From Candidatus Methanophagaceae archaeon (GTDB taxonomy: Archaea > Halobacteriota > Syntropharchaeia > Alkanophagales > Methanospirareceae): DNA of 10,778 nucleotides. How positions within the stretch are numbered: the stretch's first letter is position 1; every line of letters starts with the position of its first letter. Location of the stretch: NCBI GenBank assembly GCA_013374505.1, contig QENJ01000077.1, positions 1-10,778 of the forward strand, read 5' to 3'. The notes under the pieces are model-generated. The model was given only the letters and a program-made list of their open reading frames with translations. It did no database searches and was not told where the DNA came from. A program made the translations under genes and the position numbers. Of this stretch, positions 1 through 5,643 are shown piece after piece.

Positions 1-1
1 G

Positions 2-130
2 TTAGAGGGTAGCCATCGCAGAACAAGAAAGGCGATACGAGAGCGTACTGGCAGGTCGGAAACGAATAGTGAGATGGAACAATTTGGAGACTGCGAAGCG
101 TTTTTGATTAAACTTTTTTTAAAAGTTTAG
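2..130 (+). CDS. C-terminal end of an unidentified ORF, cut by the left window edge
   Basis: Frame 2 is open from the window edge to a TAG at 128-130, giving about 42 residues that are basic at first (RRTRKAIRER around residues 6-15) and then mixed (SEMEQFGDCEAFLIK). I do not recognise a family. The last codons lie inside the AT-rich hairpin at 109-129, so the natural gene end may have been altered by that element. An open frame of this length can occur by chance. The only support for coding is the absence of stops and a plausible composition. It may equally be the decayed tail of a mobile-element gene. Confidence 0.28.
   Translation, partial: LEGSHRRTRKAIRERTGRSETNSEMEQFGDCEAFLIKLFLKV
109..129. 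repeat. Perfect AT-rich inverted repeat (hairpin), copy 1
   Basis: TAAACTTTT (109-117) and AAAAGTTTA (121-129) are exact reverse complements around a TTT loop. The run of seven T at 114-120 would let it act as a transcription terminator on the + strand. A close relative of the same sequence lies at 6876-6899, which suggests a dispersed element rather than a chance palindrome. Confidence 0.6.
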
Positions 131-197
131 TTAGCAATCCTCTCAAACTTATGGAACTCGACATATCAGAAAGAAATAATTCAAGACGGCAAAGCAA

Positions 198-491
198 ATG
201 CAAAAGCGCATGACCGCAAAAATACTTGTTGATTCCTGTTTCTCTTTTGAATTGGACAACACGAAAGGCTGCATGGCTGCGCGTAGAATCTGCTATGTTG
301 ATTATCCTTACGTGTATCCCTGCTCTTTTCTCGTGTGCGACGCGATGAGGATGGGGGATCTGCGCGAAGACAAGTTCATTAATATCTGGGAAAAGGGCAC
401 CGCACGGGATACATTCAGGGATATAGGATTGAAGGCGGCCTTAAGAGAATGTTATTTATTAGAGCAGTACAAAGCAAAAGCAGTGATATAG
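198..491 (+). pseudogene. Remnant of a radical-SAM protein: SPASM-like C-terminal fragment
   Basis: The 97-residue frame carries a pattern typical of the C-terminal SPASM region of radical-SAM enzymes. It shows VDSCF at 11-15, GCMAARRICYVD at 24-35, VYPCSF at 39-44, then GDLRE and a F-x-x-IW segment, and REC at 83-85. In complete family members a radical-SAM core with a CxxxCxxC cluster comes first, and several more cysteines follow the last motif. Here both are absent: an in-frame TAA sits at 177-179 just upstream of the first ATG, and after Cys85 the sequence runs out as LLEQYKAKAVI. No SAM-core motif is visible in the bases upstream. I read it as a truncated pseudogene. A short functional protein is possible but has no support. 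It ends 6 bp before the next gene. Confidence 0.6.
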
Positions 492-497
492 ATAAAA

Positions 498-1070
498 ATG
501 CCAAGTTTCGGGATGCACCTAGCACTTACTCTTTTCTTCATCGCGGCGTGCGTAAAGACAGAAGATGTAAAGCTCGCACTGTTTTTAATCCCGTTTGGGC
601 TCGTATGCGACCTCGATTCTTTTTTCGGTGTGCACCGAGCAACACTCCATAACCTGTTTGTACTATTCATCCCGGTGCTCTTTATGGTCGTACTCAAGCG
701 TTTAAAAGTCACTGCGATACCCGATAGATACTTCTTTTTCGCGACACTTCTCATTGCATTCCACATCTTATTAGATACTTTTTATAATGGTGTGTTTCTG
801 TTCTATCCGTTTTCGGATAAGAGTTATGACCTCGAATTCTGGTTTGGTCTGAAGGAAACAGGTTTAAGCATGATATTCCAGTGGATAGTACCAGGAAAGG
901 TGGGTGAGCTAACCTATGTGGTTACTCCAACCCCCTCGGTGCCCGAGATAGCAGTTTTAAGTGGAATCGAGTTTGTAGTTTTAATATTCGCTTTGCTCAC
1001 TTTTGTTTTGAAGTTCCAAGAATCTTATTCTTCTAGTTTTTTATATCAAAAACTGCGTATAAGAAAGTAG
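498..1070 (+). CDS. YdjM/DUF457-type membrane-bound metal-dependent hydrolase
   Basis: A 190-residue polytopic membrane protein with the motif set of the YdjM/YbcI (DUF457, LexA-regulated inner-membrane hydrolase) family. It has His7 near the N terminus, DLD at 38-40, HR at 46-47, His51, and H-x-L-L-D at 89-93 followed by a YPF segment at 103-105. These polar residues lie among hydrophobic helices (about 8-18, 26-37, 52-66, 79-94, 153-172) and probably bind a metal. The biological substrate of this family is not settled. GTGAT at 483-487 is a weak Shine-Dalgarno site 10 bp before the ATG. The stop codon TAG (1068-1070) shares its last two bases with the first two bases of the downstream tRNA, so the two must be processed from, or compete within, one transcript. 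Confidence 0.78.
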   Translation: MPSFGMHLALTLFFIAACVKTEDVKLALFLIPFGLVCDLDSFFGVHRATLHNLFVLFIPVLFMVVLKRLKVTAIPDRYFFFATLLIAFHILLDTFYNGVFLFYPFSDKSYDLEFWFGLKETGLSMIFQWIVPGKVGELTYVVTPTPSVPEIAVLSGIEFVVLIFALLTFVLKFQESYSSSFLYQKLRIRK

Positions 1071-1141
1071 CCCGGTAGTGTAGCGGTCAATCATACGAGG
1101 CTCTGGACCTCGCGACGACGGTTCGAATCCGTCCTGGGCTA
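1069..1141 (+). tRNA. tRNA-Gln (anticodon CUG)
   Basis: A complete 73-nt cloverleaf. The acceptor stem AGCCCGG (1069-1075) pairs with CTGGGCT (1134-1140), with one G-T pair, and A1141 is the discriminator. The anticodon stem CGAGG/CCTCG flanks the loop CTCTGGA, which gives anticodon CTG, read as CUG and pairing with glutamine codon CAG. The T arm is GACGG-TTCGAAT-CCGTC, with the variable loop CGAC before it. CCA is not encoded, as is usual in archaea. No intron is seen. The 5' end overlaps the stop codon of the gene before it by 2 nt, and the next ATG follows 21 nt after the 3' end. Confidence 0.95.
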
Positions 1142-1162
1142 TTCGATGGATTTCGTCAGAAC

Positions 1163-1765
1163 ATGCCGATAAAAACGAGTGAAACGGAAATAAAGCATCT
1201 ACTGATAGCGTGGCTTGCCCTATCTTTCGCGTTTAGCGTGTTAATCAAACTCTGGATGCCGTTGGGCTCTAGCCAAAGCTGGCTCGCTATTTTTGCCCTT
1301 TCTGCCGTAACAGTCGGGTCTGCTTTTGTTTTACATGAGTTATCTCACAAGTTCGTGGCGCAGCGGTATGGCTGCTGGTCTGAATTTAGAATGGAACCAT
1401 CCATGCTCTTGCTCGCGGTAGTACTACCGTTCTTTATGCCTTTCATATTCGCAGCGCCGGGTGCTGTTATGATATTCAGTCAGCATTTAACGCGAGAAGA
1501 GAACGGTAAGATCGCGATTGCTGGACCATTGATGAACATCGCATTAGTCTTCCTTTTCTTTCCCCTTTTCTTCTTTGCCCCGCCGGGTATTTTTAAAGAG
1601 ATGGGCTGGTTCGGAGTAATGATAAATGCCTGGCTTGCTCTTTTCAATATGATCCCTGCTGGCGTATTGGACGGGAAAAAGGTGTGGGCATGGGATAAGA
1701 AAGTATATGGGCTAGTTTTAGGCCTTGCAGTTAGTGTATTGGTGTTGAGTGAAATTCTTACATGA
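1163..1765 (+). CDS. Site-2-protease-like M50 family membrane metallopeptidase
   Basis: A 200-residue membrane protein of the M50 (site-2 protease) family, which cleaves peptide bonds within the bilayer using zinc. The zinc-binding HELSH sits at residues 58-62 in a hydrophobic helix. The third-ligand motif is seen as N162-x-x-P165 followed by LDG at 169-171 (FNMIPAGVLDGKKV). A conserved GPLMN at 121-125 lies between them. There are about five or six membrane segments (roughly 12-30, 41-57, 83-105, 122-142, 148-163, 183-198). There is no PDZ or CBS domain, so this is a compact archaeal form with an unknown substrate. No Shine-Dalgarno site is obvious before the ATG. The gene follows the tRNA closely and probably shares its transcript. 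Confidence 0.85.
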   Translation: MPIKTSETEIKHLLIAWLALSFAFSVLIKLWMPLGSSQSWLAIFALSAVTVGSAFVLHELSHKFVAQRYGCWSEFRMEPSMLLLAVVLPFFMPFIFAAPGAVMIFSQHLTREENGKIAIAGPLMNIALVFLFFPLFFFAPPGIFKEMGWFGVMINAWLALFNMIPAGVLDGKKVWAWDKKVYGLVLGLAVSVLVLSEILT

Positions 1766-1782
1766 ACGTTTGGTGAATAAAC

Positions 1783-1799
1783 GCCTATATGGCTTTTTT
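1783..1799 (+). terminator. Weak hairpin with T6 tract after the M50 gene
   Basis: GCC-TATAT-GGC at 1783-1793 is followed directly by six T. The stem is only 3 bp, so the T tract is the more meaningful part, because archaeal RNA polymerase stops at T-rich runs. It lies 18 bp past the M50 stop codon and about 90 bp before the next promoter. Confidence 0.35.
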
Positions 1800-1890
1800 G
1801 TACGTTTTATAACGGCTATACGAGTTCTTTTGGACGACCCCAGCACACGAGAAAAACGTGTAGAATAGTGTCTCCACCGGAAACACACCC

Positions 1891-1904
1891 GAAAGGTTTA
1901 TAAA
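1891..1904 (+). promoter_or_regulatory. BRE/TATA promoter of the cohesin-dockerin gene
   Basis: GAAAG (1891-1895) followed by TTTATAAA (1897-1904) matches the archaeal BRE plus TATA box. Transcription would begin about 25 bp downstream, near 1926, which leaves a leader of roughly 55 nt before the ATG at 1983. A second, weaker TATA-like run (TTTTATAA, 1805-1812) lies farther upstream. Confidence 0.75.
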
Positions 1905-1926
1905 GCCTACAATGATATGTAATTAG

Positions 1927-1945
1927 CATATGTTAATAACATATG
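1927..1945. promoter_or_regulatory. 19-bp perfect palindrome at the predicted transcription start; operator candidate
   Basis: CATATGTTA (1927-1935) and TAACATATG (1937-1945) are exact reverse complements around A1936. The site begins about 23 bp after the TATA box, so it covers the expected start site. That is a classic place for a repressor that blocks polymerase recruitment or escape. It could also form a hairpin at the 5' end of the mRNA. No regulator gene is visible nearby. Confidence 0.55.
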
Positions 1946-1966
1946 TTTTTGTTCTGTAAAAAGTTA

Positions 1967-1975
1967 GGGGGTGAT
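1967..1975 (+). promoter_or_regulatory. Shine-Dalgarno site GGGGGTGAT that fixes the start of the cohesin-dockerin gene
   Basis: GGGGGTGAT lies 7 bp before the ATG at 1983. A GTG at 1971 is in frame but is part of this site, so it cannot be the start. The same nine bases precede the mechanosensitive-channel-like gene at 7902-7910. Confidence 0.75.
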
Positions 1976-1982
1976 ACAAAAA

Positions 1983-2576
1983 ATGAAGAAAGAACTGCTG
2001 ATAGCGATTGGATTAGTTCTGCTAATAGCTTCGATGCCTTACGCAAGTGCCACTACGAGTGTATCGGGTCCAAGCAAGGTAGCTAATGAATCTGTATTTA
2101 CCGTTACGGTTGAGGCGGATTCGAGTTTGGTGGAAGCGGCTCATGTAAACATAACCTATCCCAAAGACCTAACACTCGATGCTGTGAGAGCAGATCCGGT
2201 AAGACGCTTTGATTTGGTCAAAGATCAGGCAGGTGGAGATGCCACTACTGGCTGGCTTGACATAATATTTGCAAAGAGCGATGGCTGTGTTGGGCATCCT
2301 ACTTTTGCTGAATTGGATTTTACGGCCACAAAGAAAGGGAATTACACCATAAATGTTTCGTCAATAATAAACGGAGCTGCAGATAGTGTGGACGGTCTTA
2401 CTGTGGAAGTAATCGCTTTGCCGGGAGATGTTAACGGTGATGGTAAAGTGGACTATAGGGATTTAGTAGGTGTTATAGACCATTGGGGCGAATCCGGCAC
2501 GATATATGACGTAGACGGAAGCGGAACTGTCGGTTATTCGGATCTGGTCTTTATAGTGGACCACTGGACAGGTTAA
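1983..2576 (+). CDS. Secreted protein with a cohesin-like domain and a type I dockerin
   Basis: 197 residues from the ATG chosen by the Shine-Dalgarno site. An N-terminal signal peptide (MKKELL, then a hydrophobic core to about residue 18, with a likely cut after YASA, near 23) sends it out of the cell. Residues about 25-145 form a beta-rich cohesin-like domain with the usual pattern of an early VTVEADSS strand, an NITYPKDLTL strand and a LDFTATKKG strand. Residues about 148-196 are a dockerin with two calcium loops. The first is D-x-N-x-D-x-K-x-D with a D at position 12, and the second is D-x-D-x-S-x-T-x-G with a D at position 12. Each is followed by a matching V-I/F-x-DHW helix. Cohesins bind dockerins, so the protein could chain to itself or to other surface proteins. 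There is no C-terminal anchor and no enzyme domain. It has its own promoter and terminator and is probably monocistronic. Confidence 0.82.
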   Translation: MKKELLIAIGLVLLIASMPYASATTSVSGPSKVANESVFTVTVEADSSLVEAAHVNITYPKDLTLDAVRADPVRRFDLVKDQAGGDATTGWLDIIFAKSDGCVGHPTFAELDFTATKKGNYTINVSSIINGAADSVDGLTVEVIALPGDVNGDGKVDYRDLVGVIDHWGESGTIYDVDGSGTVGYSDLVFIVDHWTG

Positions 2577-2597
2577 AAAGTTCGCACACTCTCTGGG

Positions 2598-2664
2598 CTG
2601 TCATATGAATTTACAGTGACAGAGCAGTGAATGAATGCGTTCTTTTTCCTTTTATTTTATTTTA
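2598..2664 (+). terminator. Hairpin and T-rich tract between convergent genes
   Basis: CTGTCA (2598-2603) and TGACAG (2617-2622) form a 6-bp stem with a 13-nt loop. About 18 bp later a T-rich run extends from 2640 to 2663. The T-rich run is a good archaeal terminator for the cohesin-dockerin gene. On the - strand the same tract overlaps the stop codon of the M42 peptidase gene as an A-rich sequence, so it serves the + strand only. Confidence 0.55.
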
Positions 2665-3708
2665 AAAATAATCTCCTACATGTTCAATCGCTCGGGCAAG
2701 AAGTTCTGCGCTTTTATCTATGTCTTTCAGGCTTAATAACTCCACCGGTGAGTGGATATACCTTGTGGGTACACCAATAACTCCCGTGGGTACGCCGCTT
2801 CTTGTGAGATGAATTATGGCTGCATCGGTCATGCCGCCTTCGGACACACTGAGCTGGTAATCAATTTTGTAACGAGCTGCCGTATCCTTAAGCCATTTCA
2901 GCACAGAAGGTGGTGTAATTATACCACGACCCGAAGCATCAGAGACGGTAATCGCAGGCCCTTTGTCTAACTCGACCGTGGCGTCTTTCTTTTCTAGACC
3001 CGGATGCCCACCCGCGATGTCTGTATCAATGGCGATAGCAACATCCGGTTTAAGCTCGAATGCTGCAGTTCTTGCTCCCTTTAATCCAACTTCCTCTTGC
3101 ACTGTACCGACGGCATATACCTCAAATTCGGTATTTGTTCGTTTAAGTGCTTCTATCATTATCACAACACCGGCACGGTTGTCAAAAGCTTTGCAGGTCA
3201 CTCGTTCGTTCTTGAGTGTAGCGAAATGCCCGTCTATGGTGACTGTAGTTCCAATAGCGATGCCCAGTTGCTCCACTTCTTCCTTACTGCTTGCACCTAC
3301 ATCTATGAACATATCTTCAGCTTTTATCGGCTTCTCCCGCTCCTCCTTCTTCATCCGGTGTGGTGGTTTCGAGCCTATTACGCCGGTCACGGCACCGCTG
3401 TCTGTATGCAGAACCACTCTTTGATTGAGCAACGTCTGATCAAACCAGCCACCGATGGTTGAGAATCGCATAAAACCTTCTTTTTCTATATACTTTACCA
3501 TTAGCCCTATCTCATCAAGATGCGCCGCTATCATAACAGACGGTTTTTTGCCTCTCTTCGTGGCTATCAAATTCCCTAAGCGGTCCGTCTTTATTTCGTC
3601 CACATACGGTTTTAGCTCGGTTTCTACTAATTTCCCTATCGCACCTTCGTAGCCTGAAACACCATGTGCCTCTGATAATTGCGCCAACAAGTTCTTTATT
3701 TCTGTCAT
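2662..3708 (-). CDS. M42 family (TET-type) aminopeptidase
   Basis: 348 residues, full length for the M42 family of cobalt/zinc aminopeptidases, which form hollow 12-subunit tetrahedral particles in the cytoplasm and trim peptides released by the proteasome. The metal ligands and catalytic residues are all present: H63 and D65 (AAHLDE), D176 (DNRAG), the catalytic E205 with the ligand E206 (QEEVG), D228 (AIDTD) and H319 (YIHSPVE). The ATG at 3706-3708 is the start because GAGGAT (3713-3718 on the + strand as ATCCTC) lies 4 bp before it and a TATA box lies at 3748-3757. A TTG 24 bp upstream is in frame but would lie before the Shine-Dalgarno site. Homologues have been called both deblocking aminopeptidase and endoglucanase; the second name is a known mis-annotation. 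The exact substrate preference cannot be read from the sequence. Confidence 0.93.
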   Translation of the reverse strand: MTEIKNLLAQLSEAHGVSGYEGAIGKLVETELKPYVDEIKTDRLGNLIATKRGKKPSVMIAAHLDEIGLMVKYIEKEGFMRFSTIGGWFDQTLLNQRVVLHTDSGAVTGVIGSKPPHRMKKEEREKPIKAEDMFIDVGASSKEEVEQLGIAIGTTVTIDGHFATLKNERVTCKAFDNRAGVVIMIEALKRTNTEFEVYAVGTVQEEVGLKGARTAAFELKPDVAIAIDTDIAGGHPGLEKKDATVELDKGPAITVSDASGRGIITPPSVLKWLKDTAARYKIDYQLSVSEGGMTDAAIIHLTRSGVPTGVIGVPTRYIHSPVELLSLKDIDKSAELLARAIEHVGDYF

Positions 3709-3747
3709 TTTTATCCTCGTGTTATAATACAAATTCTGTGTTTATGC

Positions 3748-3757
3748 CTTTATAAAA
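3748..3757 (-). promoter_or_regulatory. TATA box of the M42 peptidase gene
   Basis: Read on the - strand the box is TTTTATAAAG, 40-49 bp before the ATG, in the gap after the VWA gene. It predicts a start near 3727 and a leader of about 20 nt that carries the GAGGAT site. The peptidase is therefore likely to be transcribed on its own as well as by read-through from the VWA gene. Confidence 0.65.
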
Positions 3758-3763
3758 CATCTA

Positions 3764-4723
3764 TCACACAACCACCCGGTACTTACCATAAATCACATAG
3801 ACATTCACTAACAGCACTATAAACGCAGCAACGAAGAACCAATCCTTTATGCTCGTATCTTCCCATTCCCGTTCGATATGCTCACCGATATTAGCGTAAA
3901 TCTCATCCAGCGTCTTTTCATTTACTGATTTGTAGTACCTTCCGCCGGTATCCGCAGCTATTCGTTTCAGCGTTGCCTCATCGAGCTCAGCATATTGCGG
4001 ATTGCCAAAGAAATCGTAGCCCAAGACCACCGGTGCCTCAGAGCCCAGTCCCACTGTATAAACCTGTATCTTGTTTGTCTTCGCGAACAGAACCGCTTCC
4101 TGCGGGCTCACGACACCGGCATTGTTCACGCCGTCACTCAATAAAATCACCACTTTCTTCTTGTTCGGTATAGAAGTAGCCATGTCAATAGCGAGCGTGA
4201 GCCCGTCACCCAGTGCTGTTCGCCCTGTTCTCTGTTCTATGCCTCGTGTTTTGTCAATCGCCTTATCTTTGAATGGCGTGAGATAACTCGCGGTTGTTGC
4301 ACCGGATTCGAAGATGACAATGCCCACGTTATCCTTCGGGTTCAAATTCGAAATCAGAGTTTCGGCTGCGCTTTTCGCGGCTTCCAGTCGCGTGGGCTGA
4401 TAATCGGTTGCCTGCATACTGCCGGAATCGTCAATAGCCAGAACCACGTTGACACCCTCTTTTGCTTGCTTCCACGGAATTAGCGGGTCTGCAAGACCGA
4501 CAATAATCAATGCAAGCGCAATTGTAATTAGCACGAACGGTAAATGCGCTCGGAGCTTGAGGCTTCGTTTGTTCTTGTCCGTGGCGGCCTTTACAATACT
4601 CAAAGCACTGAATTTCAGTGCTGCTGCTTTCTTCTTTCTGCAATAAAGCCTGTAAAACCATAATAGGGGGGGTATAATCCACAAGAATAGCAGTACCAAC
4701 GGTTCACCGAAACTCAAGCCCAT
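3764..4723 (-). CDS. BatA-like von Willebrand factor A membrane protein
   Basis: 319 residues with the layout of BatA/BatB proteins: an N-terminal pair of membrane helices (about 8-25 and 61-79), a VWA domain (about 91-280) facing out or into the cytoplasm, and a C-terminal helix (about 295-312). The metal-ion-dependent adhesion site is complete: D98-x-S100-x-S102 (AIDDSGSM), T169 in the RTALGDG loop and D197 in LLSDG. Such proteins bind protein partners through a divalent metal and usually work with a MoxR-type AAA+ ATPase and a DUF58 protein as a chaperone-like system. The DUF58 gene lies directly upstream with a 7-bp gap, and its TGA lies within the GAGGTGAT Shine-Dalgarno site of this gene (4730-4737, spacing 6), so translation is probably coupled. 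Confidence 0.88.
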   Translation of the reverse strand: MGLSFGEPLVLLFLWIIPPLLWFYRLYCRKKKAAALKFSALSIVKAATDKNKRSLKLRAHLPFVLITIALALIIVGLADPLIPWKQAKEGVNVVLAIDDSGSMQATDYQPTRLEAAKSAAETLISNLNPKDNVGIVIFESGATTASYLTPFKDKAIDKTRGIEQRTGRTALGDGLTLAIDMATSIPNKKKVVILLSDGVNNAGVVSPQEAVLFAKTNKIQVYTVGLGSEAPVVLGYDFFGNPQYAELDEATLKRIAADTGGRYYKSVNEKTLDEIYANIGEHIEREWEDTSIKDWFFVAAFIVLLVNVYVIYGKYRVVV

Positions 4724-4730
4724 GCACGTA

Positions 4731-5612
4731 TCACCTCACCACTCTTCTTTCTCGCATCTTGAAGAACGTTTGTAACGGTATGTAAAACGGCTCGCTCGTA
4801 TTTATCCTGATTATATCCACATTCAATCGCTTCAACGTCGTCAAAAAAGCTTCACGGCTCGTCCTCACGAGTTCGGTATATCGCATCCTGAACTCAGAAT
4901 CTGACGTATCCACGAGTATCTGCTCACCGGTCTCGTAGTCCTCCAGAAAGGCATAGCCTATATCCGGGATGTCTTCTTCGTGCACATCTGCCATATCTAC
5001 TAAGATCACATCGTGTTTGCTCTTAAGCTGTTTAAGCGGCTTCTCAAAATCGGGCGTTAAGAAATCCGAGATGATAAAGATTATGCTTCGTTTTTTTATG
5101 ACCTTGTTCAGGTAAGATAACGCGGTTCGGATGTCGGTAGTTTTGCTTTTCGGCTCGTGATATATGAGTTCACGCAGCAGTTTTAGTATATGCTTATTGC
5201 CTTTTCTTGGCGGCACGAACTTCTCCACTCGATCAGTAAACAAACACAGACCTACGTTGTCGTTATTCCTCATAGCGGCGAACATCAAAGAGGCTGCGAT
5301 GTCGTAGCAAACGTCTTTTTTGCTGCGTTGGAATCCGAATTCGTTACTTGATGAAAGGTCAAACACGATGAATAATGTCAGGTCACGTTCTTCGATAAAT
5401 TCCTTGACAAAAGGTGCATTTAATCGCGCCGTGACGTTCCAGTCAATAGCTCTGACATCATCTCCGGGTACATATTCACGGACCTCCGAGAATTCTATAC
5501 CTCGACCTTTGAATATCGAATGGTATTCCCCGGATATGAGTCCGTCAACTAATACTTTCGTCTTTAGTTCTATCTTTTTTACTCGTTTCAGTACCTCTTT
5601 TACTTGTGGCAT
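4731..5612 (-). CDS. DUF58 domain protein
   Basis: 293 residues, soluble, with the DUF58 signature GRGIEFSEVREYVPGDDVRA at 36-55 followed by IDWNVTAR. It continues into a VWA-like fold with an intact metal site: D85-x-S87-x-S89 (FDLSSSN), a threonine in KTTDIRTALSYL (158-169) and D183 in IISDF. Family members are found beside MoxR ATPases and BatA-type VWA proteins and are thought to assist complex assembly or metal insertion; the target here is unknown. It is translationally linked to the downstream VWA gene. The Shine-Dalgarno site GAGGTGG (5624-5630 on the + strand as CCACCTC) is 11 bp from the ATG. The usual MoxR gene is not upstream. The Mre11-like gene occupies that place, 31 bp away. 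Confidence 0.9.
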   Translation of the reverse strand: MPQVKEVLKRVKKIELKTKVLVDGLISGEYHSIFKGRGIEFSEVREYVPGDDVRAIDWNVTARLNAPFVKEFIEERDLTLFIVFDLSSSNEFGFQRSKKDVCYDIAASLMFAAMRNNDNVGLCLFTDRVEKFVPPRKGNKHILKLLRELIYHEPKSKTTDIRTALSYLNKVIKKRSIIFIISDFLTPDFEKPLKQLKSKHDVILVDMADVHEEDIPDIGYAFLEDYETGEQILVDTSDSEFRMRYTELVRTSREAFLTTLKRLNVDIIRINTSEPFYIPLQTFFKMRERRVVR

Positions 5613-5643
5613 TTATCTTATATCCACCTCTTTAAACTGTTTC

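Noticed and set aside
452..766. - strand frame opposite the membrane-hydrolase gene
   Set aside because: The + strand frame has the family's His/Asp motifs and membrane helices; this one is low-complexity and basic.
1845..1861. Hairpin ACACG/CGTGT as a riboswitch or terminator
   Set aside because: Five base pairs with no T tract and no conserved pattern; it lies upstream of the promoter.
1971..1982. GTG at 1971 as start of the cohesin-dockerin gene
   Set aside because: It is inside the GGGGGTGAT ribosome site. The ATG at 1983 has correct spacing and begins a standard signal peptide.
2963..3424. 153-codon + strand frame opposite the M42 peptidase
   Set aside because: It lies wholly within a gene with complete active-site motifs, is Ser/Pro/Thr-rich and matches nothing.
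3709..3732. TTG at 3732 as start of the M42 peptidase
   Set aside because: It lies upstream of the GAGGAT ribosome site and close to the predicted transcription start. The ATG at 3708 fits the family length.
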